DNA of 64,000 nt from Actinomyces sp. (GTDB taxonomy: Bacteria > Actinomycetota > Actinomycetes > Actinomycetales > Actinomycetaceae): the NCBI GenBank assembly GCA_022649165.1, contig JALCNR010000005.1:62001-126000 (forward strand), written 5' to 3'. Below the pieces are notes generated by a model. That model did no database searches and was not told the DNA's origin. It saw nothing but the letters and a program-made list of their open reading frames with translations. A program made the translations under genes and the position numbers. Position 1 is the stretch's first letter. Each line of letters starts with the position of its first letter. Below, one piece after another: positions 1-8,530 of this stretch.

Positions 1-2
1 CC

Positions 3-1304
3 GGGTCAGGGTCGCTGCAGACAATGCCGGACTACCGGCTGTCCCGCCCGGACGTCCCGGGTTCGTCCACGATCGAGGTCTACCTGGACGGCCAGCGCTA
101 CCACGCGAACATCGGGGACACGAACCGGACGGCGGACGATGCGCGCAAACGCAACGGGCTGCGCGGTGACCGCCATCTGGTCTGGTCGCTGAGCTGGGAC
201 GATGTCGAATCGGCGCTCACTCGGTTGACGAACCCCGCGAAGGCCGAGGACGGGGTGTGGCTCCCCCCGGAGACTCGCGCGAAGGTCGCGGCCGCACTCC
301 CAGACGATGCCGGCAAAGTGAGCGCCCTCGCGGGCGGCCCCCTGGAGCTGTTGACCACGGTCCTCACGGACCCGGACTCCTCGTTCTGGGGGCGCAGCGC
401 CCTGGCCCTGGCGAAGGTCCTCATGATGACGGGGAGAGGCGCGAGTTCCGTGCGCCCGGTTCCCGTCGCCCACTCGCGCGCGCAGGCGATGGTCGATGCC
501 ATGGTGAGAGAGACCCTGGGGTTCGATGCCGTGCCCGTTCCGCGTGGAACAGCCGCGGACTCGATGATCGCCTCAACACAGGGGCCAAGCGGGCTCCCCG
601 TGTGGGTGCTTTCCGGGGTGGTGCCCGCGGAGATCGACGACCACCTGGGGATCCTCACGGTCCTGGACGACCGGGACGGGGTGAGCGGGGGCGAGGACCA
701 CCTGGCCCAGTGGCAGGATTGGCTGCGCCTGTCGAACATCCTCCAGATGCTGGTCGTCACCCCGGACGGAGGCGGGCACACCGGACGCTACTTCGGGGCG
801 TGGACCGCGAAGAGTCTGGCGGACTTCGAGAGCCAGGACCTGCCGCTCACCCATATGGGCGAGGAACCCGTGCTCGTGCTCGCCGGCGTGGGGCATCCGG
901 AGCAGCGCAGCGCTGCGGAGCCGGTGCCTGCGCCCGCCCCGGGCGCTGTGCCGACGCCGGAGGCGGCGCCCGGCGGAGCCGGGCCGTCCTCGTCGATGGG
1001 GGAACCCGACCCCGCCTGGGATAAGGCGCTGGAGTTGTGCGTGGCCAGTATGCGGCCCTTCCTCGAGGACATCCGGGCGGCCGGTCTGCCCGCGCCGGTC
1101 GTCGGCGAGGAGCTGGAGTCGGGGGAGACGTTCTTCCCCGTCGAAGCGCAGTGGGGTGTGGACGGTGCGCTGGTCGCGCTCAATCCGGAACCGGATGCGG
1201 AGCGGGACGCAGCCCTGGTGGCCGCGGGATTCACCGTCCTGGACGTGCGCATGGGAGTGGAGCGCGTGATCGCGGCGCTTGCGAGGGAAGGAGCTGACCG
1301 ATGA
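3..1304 (+). CDS. C-terminal part of a large protein with nuclease-like segment (5' end outside window)
   Basis: The frame is open to the window edge, so the ATG at 24 is probably internal and the N-terminal bulk is missing. Counted from that ATG, residues 2-62 look like a PD-(D/E)xK fold of the Vsr/DUF559 kind: PDYR, then EVYLDG, an ADDARKRN-LR helix and a VWSLSWDDV strand. The rest is not recognised; a Pro/Ala/Gly linker at about 300-330 contains a copy of the dispersed repeat (983-999), followed by a conserved-looking C-terminal domain. Tails of this kind occur on large DEAD/DEAH defence helicases, so I infer, without seeing any helicase motif, that this is the end of one. The stop overlaps the next gene's ATG by 4 bp, so the two are probably translated together. 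Confidence 0.6.
   Translation, partial: GSGSLQTMPDYRLSRPDVPGSSTIEVYLDGQRYHANIGDTNRTADDARKRNGLRGDRHLVWSLSWDDVESALTRLTNPAKAEDGVWLPPETRAKVAAALPDDAGKVSALAGGPLELLTTVLTDPDSSFWGRSALALAKVLMMTGRGASSVRPVPVAHSRAQAMVDAMVRETLGFDAVPVPRGTAADSMIASTQGPSGLPVWVLSGVVPAEIDDHLGILTVLDDRDGVSGGEDHLAQWQDWLRLSNILQMLVVTPDGGGHTGRYFGAWTAKSLADFESQDLPLTHMGEEPVLVLAGVGHPEQRSAAEPVPAPAPGAVPTPEAAPGGAGPSSSMGEPDPAWDKALELCVASMRPFLEDIRAAGLPAPVVGEELESGETFFPVEAQWGVDGALVALNPEPDAERDAALVAAGFTVLDVRMGVERVIAALAREGADR
983..999 (+). repeat. Dispersed repeat copy
   Basis: GCCGTCCTCGTCGATGG matches the dispersed repeat found across the window. Here it lies inside a coding sequence and encodes part of a Gly/Pro/Ser linker (GPSSSMGE). Confidence 0.5.
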
Positions 1305-3514
1305 CCCGGTCGATCGTCATGTCGAAGCAGTTCGCCGACGAGACGGCGAAGATGGATGGGACCCTCAAACAGAAGGTGCTCACCTTCATGGGGAAGTTCC
1401 AGCGCGGCGTCGACGGGGGGCTGGACCTCAAGCAGCCGAAGAGCGCGCGGAGCAGCGCGGTGTTCACTGCGCGCGTCAACGACAACTACCGGGCGGTCCT
1501 GGCCGATGTCGGGGGCGAGGCATGGGCGCTCATCAGCGTGCGGCCGCACGATGACGCGTACACGTTCGCCGGGACGCTGCGAGTCGAGGTCAACCCCCGG
1601 ACCGGCGGATTCGACATCATCGACGAGACGGCCCTGGCCACGGCGCGGGCGCTCGCGGCGGGGACGACGCGGGTGGCGGAGGCGCCGGACGCGCCCACCG
1701 TCCAGGAAGCGACGACGGAGCCAGAGCCTGAGCTGGTGGAGTTGGATGAGGATGAGCTCCTGTCGGTCGGGCTGGACCCGGAGACGGCGCATTCGCTGGC
1801 CGGGTCGGCCAACCGGAGGCAGGCCGAGGCGGTGGCGGAGAACCTGCCGACCGCGCAGGGGGCGGCCTTACTCGACGTGCTGGCGGGACGGCCGATCACG
1901 GAGATCCAGGCGGACTACATGGCGCCGGAGCCCGTGGACACGGGCGATGTCCAAGCGGCGCTCAAGCGGCCGGTGTCACAGATGACGTTCGTCGACATGG
2001 AGGACGCTCAGGCCGTCCAGGCGGCGATGAGCGGCAGCCTGGAGGCGTGGCGGGTGTGGTTGCATCCGGCGCAGCGGGCGCTGGCCGACCACGGACCGTG
2101 GAAGGGATCCTTCCGCGTGACGGGGGGCGCCGGGACAGGCAAGACGGTGACCGCGGTGCATCGGGCCGTCCACCTGGCGTCCCAGCCGGGGCTGACGCGT
2201 GTTCCCGGAGCCCGGTTCGCGCCGGTCGTGTTCGTGACGTACACGCGGAACCTGGCGACGGCGATCGAGTCGCAGGTGCGCACCGTCATCCGCTCGGGCG
2301 ACGTCACCGGGGACGAGGCCGCGAAGAAGGAGCAGGACCGCGTCGCCCACAACATCGAGGTGCTGAGCACCGACGCGCTGGCGCGGCGGATCGCGGACCT
2401 GGACCCGGCGCTGGCGGAGGTCGTGGGAAAGGGACGGCCGGCGACGTCCACGGAGCTGGGGCGTGCGTGCGCGGACGCCGTGATCGGCACGTCGGTGGAG
2501 CCGGGGTTCCTGGCCGAGGAGTGGGAGCAGGTGGTTCTCGGCGGAGGTCTCACCTCGCGGGATCAGTACCTGGCCGTCGCGCGGTCGGGACGAGGGCGGC
2601 GACTGTCGCGGGCCCAGCGCGTCGAAGTCTGGACGTGCGTGGACCGGTTGACCACGGAGCTGTCCGTGATGAACCGGTATACGTGGGAGCAGCTGCGGGA
2701 TCTGGTGGCGCGGGCGCTGGAGGCGGATGAGCGGGAGGACGGCTCTGGAGCGGGACTACGGGCTCGGACCGGCGTTCGGCACTTGGTTGTCGACGAGGCG
2801 CAGGACCTCACGGCGTCGCACTGGCGGATGCTGCGGGCGTTGGTGCCGGCGGGGCCCGACGACCTGTTCATCGCGGGCGACGCCCACCAGCGGATCTACG
2901 GGCGGCCGGTGCCGCTGTCGCGGTTCGGGATCGAGACGCGAGGGCGTTCGCGTCGGCTGACGGTCAACTACCGGACGTCGCGGGAGATCCTGCGGTGGTC
3001 GCTCGGAGTGGCGGACGTTGGGGCCGATGATCTGGATGACGAGGTGGACCCGTTGACGGGGGAACGGTCGGTGTTCTCGGGGCCAGCGGTGGACGTCATC
3101 GGGCAGGGTGCGCTCGCGGACCTGGGCCGCGATCCTGATGGAGCGATGGTGCGCTGGATCAGGGGTCTGCTCGACGAAGTGGATGACGACGGTGCGCGGA
3201 AGTACTGGCCGCGCGACATCGCCGTGGTGCGGATGGACAACCGCGGCGTGGCGGACACCGTCGGGGTGCTCGCGGACGCCGGTATCGACGCGGTCGAGGT
3301 CAAGGGCGGCACCGACGAGGAACGCCTGGACGACGCCGTGCGCGTCATGACCATGCACCGGGCGAAGGGTCTGGAGTACAAGGCCGTCGTCATCCGCGAC
3401 GGCGACCAGATGCCGTCCGAGGAGGAGGCGGCGCGTGACGTGGAGAAGCGGAGGTTGCGGAACCTGTTCTACGTGGCGGGGACGAGGGCGCGGGAGAGGT
3501 TGCTGGAGTGTTGA
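1301..3514 (+). CDS. RelE-like domain fused to UvrD/Rep-type SF1 helicase
   Basis: This 737-aa protein is probably a DNA translocase in a defence system. Residues 1-105 resemble RelE/ParE toxins: a basic helix, RVNDNYRAVL and a late HDDAY motif. After an acidic linker come the superfamily 1 helicase motifs: Walker A GGAGTGKT near 275, Walker B LVVDEAQD near 496, GDAHQRIYGR, NYRTS, VMTMHRAKGLE (motif V) and FYVAGTRAR (motif VI). All the ATPase residues I can check are present, so it should be active. It starts inside the stop of the preceding gene (ATGA), which marks a two-gene unit. The RelE-like part may act as a ribonuclease, a binding module or a sensor; its catalytic competence cannot be judged by eye. 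Confidence 0.8.
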   Translation: MTRSIVMSKQFADETAKMDGTLKQKVLTFMGKFQRGVDGGLDLKQPKSARSSAVFTARVNDNYRAVLADVGGEAWALISVRPHDDAYTFAGTLRVEVNPRTGGFDIIDETALATARALAAGTTRVAEAPDAPTVQEATTEPEPELVELDEDELLSVGLDPETAHSLAGSANRRQAEAVAENLPTAQGAALLDVLAGRPITEIQADYMAPEPVDTGDVQAALKRPVSQMTFVDMEDAQAVQAAMSGSLEAWRVWLHPAQRALADHGPWKGSFRVTGGAGTGKTVTAVHRAVHLASQPGLTRVPGARFAPVVFVTYTRNLATAIESQVRTVIRSGDVTGDEAAKKEQDRVAHNIEVLSTDALARRIADLDPALAEVVGKGRPATSTELGRACADAVIGTSVEPGFLAEEWEQVVLGGGLTSRDQYLAVARSGRGRRLSRAQRVEVWTCVDRLTTELSVMNRYTWEQLRDLVARALEADEREDGSGAGLRARTGVRHLVVDEAQDLTASHWRMLRALVPAGPDDLFIAGDAHQRIYGRPVPLSRFGIETRGRSRRLTVNYRTSREILRWSLGVADVGADDLDDEVDPLTGERSVFSGPAVDVIGQGALADLGRDPDGAMVRWIRGLLDEVDDDGARKYWPRDIAVVRMDNRGVADTVGVLADAGIDAVEVKGGTDEERLDDAVRVMTMHRAKGLEYKAVVIRDGDQMPSEEEAARDVEKRRLRNLFYVAGTRARERLLEC

Positions 3515-3557
3515 TCATCTGAGTTGCGCGGAGCACGACCCGGTGAAAGAGGCACAG

Positions 3558-3581
3558 TCGATATAGGAGTACTCATATCGA
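3558..3581. promoter_or_regulatory. Imperfect palindrome upstream of the GIY-YIG gene
   Basis: TCGATAT and ATATCGA face each other around an AGTACTC core, 27 bp before the ATG at 3609 and 43 bp after the helicase stop. The position suits an operator or a promoter-proximal control site. It stands out for its AT content in this GC-rich DNA. No protein can be assigned. Confidence 0.4.
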
Positions 3582-3608
3582 GACGTATCGTCGAGAGGAA
3601 GGGCAGCG

Positions 3609-4595
3609 ATGCCGCAGGGTAAGCAAGTCAAGATGTTCCTTGTTGACGGAACGTCGAGCGGGCTGGTAACTGCGCAGATCACGAACTGGACCGGACACGT
3701 GATGAAGGGGCTGCGGCGGGATTTGGCCAGGATCCGAAAGCGCCCGGAGGCGACGCGCACGGGGGTCTACATTTTGTTGGGACCAGACCTTGAGGTGGCC
3801 GATGGCACCTTGGCCTACATCGGGCAAGCCGATGAAATCGCGAAGCGCTTGGGCCAACATGACAGGGATGAGGACAAGAACTTCTTCCAGGACGTGGTTG
3901 TCATCACGTCGAAGGATGAGAACTTGACGAGTGCCCATGTCCGGTACTTGGAGGCACGGCTCATTGCCATCGCGAAGGCTCAGTCGCGAGCTCGGCTGAC
4001 CAACGGGAATGACGCTACTCAGGTGTCGCTCCCAGAGGGCGATGTCTCGGACATGGAGTACTTCATCGAGCAGTTGCGGATGTTGCTTCCTGTCCTTGGA
4101 GTCAACCTGTTTCGTGGTCGAGCGGCCGAGAACGCTGCGGCAGCGAAGTGTCAAGCAGTTCCCACGAAGAATGAACATGGTGATGGTTGGCAGTCTGGAT
4201 CCGTGAGGGAAGACTCACCGGTCTTTCACCTCCGCCTGAAGAAGTGGCATGTCGACGCCTCTGCACAGGTGGTTGACGGAGAGTTCACGGTACTGCAAGG
4301 GTCGAGTGCCCGAAAAGACATGCCGGATGCCTCCGACGCGATGGCAATGAGCACCTCCAACCAGCATCGGCTCCGTCGAGCACATAGGCGGAGACTCTTT
4401 GATGATGGGACGCTTCAAGTCGACGGAGATGCTGCCAGGTTCACCCGTGACTGCGTGTTCTCTTCCCCGTCGATTGCGGCAGCCGTCGTGGTAGGGCGCG
4501 CGAGCTCCAATGGCCGGATCGAGTGGAAGGACGACAAGGGACGAACTTACGGCGAATGGGAATCTGATGACACTAATGAGTCGCCGGAGACCTGA
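3609..4595 (+). CDS. GIY-YIG nuclease family protein with DUF4357
   Basis: The 328-aa protein starts with a GIY-YIG fold: GVYILLG near residue 52, AYIGQADEIAKRLGQH near 74 (YIG plus the conserved Arg) and YLEARLI near 117 (metal-binding Glu). The C-terminus (about 275-320: SPSIAAAVVVGR, NGRIEWKDDKG) matches DUF4357, a frequent partner of this nuclease fold in stand-alone restriction-type proteins. The ATG follows GAGAGGAAGGG. It lies alone between the helicase pair and the convergent AAA/TOPRIM operon. Its base composition is visibly less GC-rich than that of the housekeeping genes, which suggests transfer. Target and partner are unknown. Confidence 0.8.
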   Translation: MPQGKQVKMFLVDGTSSGLVTAQITNWTGHVMKGLRRDLARIRKRPEATRTGVYILLGPDLEVADGTLAYIGQADEIAKRLGQHDRDEDKNFFQDVVVITSKDENLTSAHVRYLEARLIAIAKAQSRARLTNGNDATQVSLPEGDVSDMEYFIEQLRMLLPVLGVNLFRGRAAENAAAAKCQAVPTKNEHGDGWQSGSVREDSPVFHLRLKKWHVDASAQVVDGEFTVLQGSSARKDMPDASDAMAMSTSNQHRLRRAHRRRLFDDGTLQVDGDAARFTRDCVFSSPSIAAAVVVGRASSNGRIEWKDDKGRTYGEWESDDTNESPET

Positions 4596-4647
4596 GAACT
4601 GTGGCTTCTCCCGAACGTTGCGAGGGCGAGCCTTGAGTCATGCCCGT

Positions 4648-5379
4648 TCAGTGGCACATGTCCGCAGCGGCACCGTCCTCGTCCGTCGAAGGACGTCGCC
4701 AGCAGAGTCGCTGGGCGTCGGCGACGAAGCGTTCCCAGGAATGACTGGTGCCCACAGGACCCTTGGCTTGAGCACAGATGCTCTGCGCGATCTGTTCGGA
4801 ATCGGACTCACGATAGGTTCGTGTCGTCTTCCCGGTGAGCGCAATGAGGCGACCCTTCGGATCTGAGATTACCTCGACGTCTCCGCCTGGGAAACGAAGA
4901 TCCCTCCAAGCGCCGGGTGCGACAGCTCGGACGGCGTCGGGGAAGAGAAACCACCAGGCTTCGGTCATCTGCACCGGGACGACCGGGATCGATGTGAACT
5001 CCCCGAGATACTTCGCGACATCCCGGGTGAGGGCATCATACTGAGCTCCCGCTGGGTCAGGCCCGTCAGCATCTCTGTGGATGACAATTGCGATGACGCG
5101 GGCGAGTTCCCCTCTCGCCACCTTCTCCACGTTCGACAGCCAGCTGCGAACGGCGTTGTCCCGCGCCGTACGCGTGAGAGAGACGGGCCGCTTCATCGCC
5201 TTGATGTCGCAGGTCCTGGCGAGTTCGGAGTTGACGAACCGGAGGAGGTGTTTGAGGGCTTTCGCGTCGTTGCTCCCCTGGGAGCCGGCGGCCCTCGTCC
5301 CTTCGCCGAAGACCAGAACGACGGGACGTCGGCTGTGTCGGGCAGCGCCACGATCGTCGTTTGAGTACCTCCTACTCAT
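4648..5379 (-). CDS. TOPRIM-like partner of the AAA ATPase (DUF4276/RloB-like)
   Basis: I place the start at 5379, whose ATG overlaps the last 8 bases of the ATPase gene, giving 243 aa. The order of acidic residues fits a TOPRIM-like nuclease: FGEG near residue 23, HRDADGPD near 100 and MTEAWW after VPVQ near 135. Homologous pairs of an AAA_15/21 ATPase plus a small TOPRIM or DUF4276 protein form abortive-infection modules such as AbiL and PARIS. I infer the same layout here: the ATPase holds or senses, this protein cleaves. Family assignment is by motif order only. Longer starts up to 5529 would run deep into the ATPase gene and are less likely. A degenerate dispersed repeat lies near its 3' end (4671-4683). 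Confidence 0.6.
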   Translation of the reverse strand: MSRRYSNDDRGAARHSRRPVVLVFGEGTRAAGSQGSNDAKALKHLLRFVNSELARTCDIKAMKRPVSLTRTARDNAVRSWLSNVEKVARGELARVIAIVIHRDADGPDPAGAQYDALTRDVAKYLGEFTSIPVVPVQMTEAWWFLFPDAVRAVAPGAWRDLRFPGGDVEVISDPKGRLIALTGKTTRTYRESDSEQIAQSICAQAKGPVGTSHSWERFVADAQRLCWRRPSTDEDGAAADMCH

Positions 5380-6601
5380 CCGACGGAACACCGCCGATCG
5401 CGCCGGAGTACCAGAGCTCGCCGATTCCCATGCCGCTTCGCTCGACGGCTTCTTTGATTTCGTCGGGAGTCGCAGACGGAATGATCGACGCTCCGGTGCG
5501 TGGATCGCGATCGCAGAGGACGACCTCATCAGGACGCAGGTTGTTGACGAAGGTGGGAGAGTGCGAAGCTGCGATGATCTGAGTACGGGACGAGGCCGCT
5601 CTCATACGTTCGGCCAAGACGTCGAGGGCGTAGGGGTGCAGCCCGTGATCGACCTCCTCGATGATCGTTAGTGCAGGTGGGGTCGGGTCGTACAGGGCTG
5701 CGAGCAGAGCGAGCATCCTGACGGTGCCGAAGGACGCGTCCGCCAACTCGATATGGCGATCAAGACCGGTCTCCACGAGCTCCCCGACGACATCCCGGCT
5801 GGCTCCGCCTACAGCGGTGAAGTCAACTTTCCGCAGGCCTGGCAGACACAGAGCCAAATCTTGTTCGAGCTCGGTGAACGCCTCGGGGGACTGATTGCGG
5901 ATTCGGAGAAGAACTGCTGCCAGATTGGAGGCGTCGTCGCCCAGATGGTCGTTGACGCTTCTCGCGGGCCGCCGAGCCTGGTCCACATTGGGGTCGAGGT
6001 ACTTGATCTCTGCCAGGAAATTCGAGAACTCCAGGGGGACGGTCTGCAGCTCGTCGGTGGAGACGCGAGAGAACGCGCTGAGCGCGGAAGTCCGATCCCC
6101 GGACAGGCGGACCTCCGTCCGGGAACCGGGATCAACCTGCTGGCCCTTCGCCACATCGTCGCCGACTGTCGCAACATCGCCGTTGACCTTGAACCCGAAT
6201 CTGCGTCCTGGTCCCTCCGTTCTCTTGTAGGAGAAAGTCTCGCTTCGAACGAGGTGATCGTCCTGGTTCCTCAGGGTCAAGGTGTACTTGTCTGGCGCCT
6301 TCGAGGACGCGTGCGCGGTGACCAGAGCTTCGATTGTCACAGAAGTCTCGGTGGTGTTCGAGGTCGCGCGTCGAAGCGAATCGAAACCGCCGTGCCCTTC
6401 GATCGCTTGGTCGAGATCCAGTTGGGCACTGTCGCTGACGAACCGGAGGACCTCCAAGAGGTTGGATTTCCCAGATCCGTTCGGACCGACGAGGACGGTG
6501 AAAGAGCCGAACTTGACAGTGGAATTCCCCAGTGATCGGAAACCGCGCGCGGTGATCGACTTCAGTCGCGGTCGCCTGGGAGTTCCGGAAGTGGTCGACA
6601 T
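5372..6601 (-). CDS. AAA family ATPase (RecF/OLD-like, AAA_21)
   Basis: The 409-aa ATPase starts at MSTTSGTPRRPRLKSITARGFRSLG, a typical SMC/RecF-like first strand. Walker A is GPNGSGKSNLLE near residue 42. Near 310 comes a Walker B region (ALTIIEEVDHGLHP) and then a switch His in AASHSPTFVNN. The signature-like LSxGxxR is weak, as is usual for OLD-family ATPases. A frame continues upstream to 6694 but lacks family sequence, so I prefer 6601. It is the first gene of a two-gene operon with the TOPRIM-like protein, and the two overlap by 8 bp. Likely role: ATP-driven sensor of a phage-defence pair; the trigger is unknown. Confidence 0.8.
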   Translation of the reverse strand: MSTTSGTPRRPRLKSITARGFRSLGNSTVKFGSFTVLVGPNGSGKSNLLEVLRFVSDSAQLDLDQAIEGHGGFDSLRRATSNTTETSVTIEALVTAHASSKAPDKYTLTLRNQDDHLVRSETFSYKRTEGPGRRFGFKVNGDVATVGDDVAKGQQVDPGSRTEVRLSGDRTSALSAFSRVSTDELQTVPLEFSNFLAEIKYLDPNVDQARRPARSVNDHLGDDASNLAAVLLRIRNQSPEAFTELEQDLALCLPGLRKVDFTAVGGASRDVVGELVETGLDRHIELADASFGTVRMLALLAALYDPTPPALTIIEEVDHGLHPYALDVLAERMRAASSRTQIIAASHSPTFVNNLRPDEVVLCDRDPRTGASIIPSATPDEIKEAVERSGMGIGELWYSGAIGGVPSDE

Positions 6602-6750
6602 GTTGCATATGCTACCGACAGAACGTGTTGAACTCGGGGGATCCCGTCGGAGATGCCAGTGACTCTCGGTAGGATCATGAACGGGCATGGTCAAAGCCCT
6701 CAGGGAAACCGCCGGACGTGTCGCCCGGGGCGAAGGGGCACGACGTCGAT

Positions 6751-6928
6751 ATGACGAATCATGAGCTGATCTACCAGGCGTTGCTTGTTGTCGTGCCGAA
6801 GTATCTGGCGCCGTATGTCAGGTGGCGTCTTGACAACGCTTTTGGCGTCGGCAAATGGGGACCGGCGCTCTCCATGACCCGGACCTCATCGGGGAGGACC
6901 GGTGACCTGATCCACTGGAACGACGCTA
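6751..6928 (+). pseudogene. 5' remnant of a Swt1-family HEPN gene, cut by the IS
   Basis: The start MTNHELIYQALLVVVPKYLAPYV, followed by a basic helix and a GVGKWGPAL stretch, resembles the N-terminal Swt1-type HEPN domain that heads many large defence proteins. An in-frame ATG at 6718 is possible, but 6751 fits the family better. Only about 59 codons survive. The frame then enters the insertion sequence at 6929 and stops at 6984, so no functional product is expected. Confidence 0.6.
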
Positions 6929-7878
6929 GGGTGTGTCTCCTATACCCTGAGCCATTGGAGGACGGCGTGGGGGGCTGCGGCTGAGCGGTAGGTGGTGGCG
7001 AGTTTGTCGTATCTGGCGGCGAGTCTATGCCATTGCTTGACCCTGTTGAAGGCACGCTCCATGACGTTGCGGCCCTTGTAGGCCTCAGTGTCGAGGGTGG
7101 GTGGGCGTCGGCCTGCACTCCCACGCTTCTTGCGGGCCGCGATCTCGTTCTTCTTCTCGGGGATCACCATCTTGATGTGACGAGCACGCAGGTAAGAGCG
7201 GTTCGCCCCCGGCGTGTCACCGCGGTCGGCCATCACCGCATCGGGCGTGGTGCGAGGACGACCATGGGGCCGGGGGACGTAGATGTCTTCCAGCGTCACA
7301 GCCAGCATCACGCCGTCGTTGCGTTGGCCTCCCGTGATCACCATCGCCAAGGGGCGCCCATGACCATCCACTGCCTGGTGGATCTTCGTGGTCAACCCGC
7401 CTCGGGACCGGCCGATTCCATGGCCTGCGGGTTCGTCCTCACCCGTGGGCGATTTCTTGTCATTCGCTCTCGCCCCCTGTGTGCCTCTCGGGGCGCGTCG
7501 TGTTGGTGGCGTGCTGGTGGGCACGGTTGATCGTGGCGTCCACACTGACCGTCTAGTCCGCCTGGCCCACCACCTGGGACAAGATGTAGTCCCACACGCC
7601 CCGGCGGGCGTAGGAGCGATGCCTCTTCCACACCGTCTGCCACGGCCCGAACTGCTCTCGGGGCAGGTCCCTCCACGGGATCCCCGTCCTGTAGTGGTAG
7701 ATGATCCCATTGACGATCATCCGATTGTTCGAAAACGGGTGTCCCCGGTGCCCCTCGTTGGACGGCAACAAGGGCTCCACGCGCGCCCACTGCTCATCCG
7801 TCAACGCCTTAAACCGGCTCTGTCCGCTCACTGGAACAGTCTGCGGCAAGCCTCACCCCACCTATAGGAGACACGCCC
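6929..7878 (-). mobile_element. IS5-family (IS427-like) insertion sequence, inactivated
   Basis: The ends are inverted copies of GGGYGTGTCTCCTATA: GGGTGTGTCTCC at 6929-6940 and its near-perfect complement ending at 7878. Between them lies a two-frame DDE transposase on the minus strand. No target duplication is seen: the flanks are CTA on the left and CAG on the right. The flanking genes are two different convergent genes, each missing its 3' end, so DNA was probably deleted next to the element after insertion. The exact end could be 1 bp off. Confidence 0.75.
6940..7849 (-). pseudogene. IS5-family transposase, amber codon plus frameshift
   Basis: Frame A runs from 7849 (98 aa: LTDEQWARVEPLLPS, IPWRDLPREQFGPWQTVWKRH, ending VGQAD then TAG). 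Past the TAG the same frame reads TVSVDATINRAHQHA, which includes the first catalytic Asp, so TAG has replaced the Trp codon expected there. The sequence then shifts frame into RGTQGA and GIGRSRGGLTTKIH, the second Asp (VMADRGDTPGANR) and the Glu (NVMERAFNRVKQW). In IS427-type elements one frame change is programmed; the amber codon is extra and should inactivate the protein. Confidence 0.7.
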
Positions 7879-8128
7879 CAGTCTTGTCGAGCCAACCGGC
7901 AACCCTCATGTGAGTGCTGTACCAGGACAGGTGGTTGTGCCATCGGGCTTCCTCGGTGCTCGGCCCTGCGGGCGTGAGCTCAATGGGGGTGAACGTCCCC
8001 CGGAGCCGTTCCTCCACCCGGCCGAGGGCCTCAGACCTCTTGAGCGGTGCTCTCGCCTCGTCGAGGACACTCAGGAGCTCCAGGACCAGCGTGTCCTTGC
8101 GTGCCGCCGGAATGCCGTCGTTGGCCAT
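7879..8128 (-). pseudogene. 5' remnant of an Mrr_N-type winged-helix gene, cut by the IS
   Basis: The start at 8128 is preceded by GAAGGGAGCACC. About 83 codons remain: LVLELLSVLDEARAPLKR, a VEERL helix, then MRVAGWLDKTG, which resembles the winged-helix N-domain of Mrr-like restriction endonucleases. The frame enters the IS at 7878 and stops at 7862, so the expected C-terminal nuclease domain is lost. It converges on the Swt1-type remnant on the other side of the element. Confidence 0.5.
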
Positions 8129-8530
8129 GGTGCTCCCTTCTTCCTCCCGCAGCACGGGAATGTGCGAGGTGGTCTCCCGATCGGAGACCAACTCCTCTCG
8201 CCGAACCTGGTCCGGCGGGGCGCCCTCGTCAGCGAGAGTCCGGACGCGCCTCCAGCATAGGGAGGAGAGTCGCCCACGATCTCAGCCACCCTCCGTCAGG
8301 GTTCCGGGGCAGACAGATGTGCGGTGATCGTGCCGTCGTCGGTGACCATCGTGGGCCCGGTGCCCGTGACGGCCGAGTGGGGCGCGGTCACCGTGCGGAC
8401 TCCGGCGGCATCAGCACCGGTGACGTCGCCGAGGCCGGTGAGAACTGCTGAGGCGCAGCCCTCGAAGGCGGTCTCCGCAACGAGAGATCGGACGACTGGA
8501 CCGGGCCCGCTCTCGACGCTGCGGCGGACT
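8129..8530. other. Interval without a recognisable gene
   Basis: About 400 bp separate the defence remnants from the terminator of the surface-protein gene. An open frame on the minus strand (8296-8556) overlaps the terminator and resembles nothing I know. Short repeat-like GGCGCCCTCGTC occurs at 8219-8230. This is probably a scar at the island boundary. Confidence 0.4.

Noticed and set aside
4648-5529. Longer start (5529) for the TOPRIM-like gene
   Set aside because: The first 50 residues would lie in the ATPase gene and look random; the ATG at 5379 overlaps the stop by only 8 bp.
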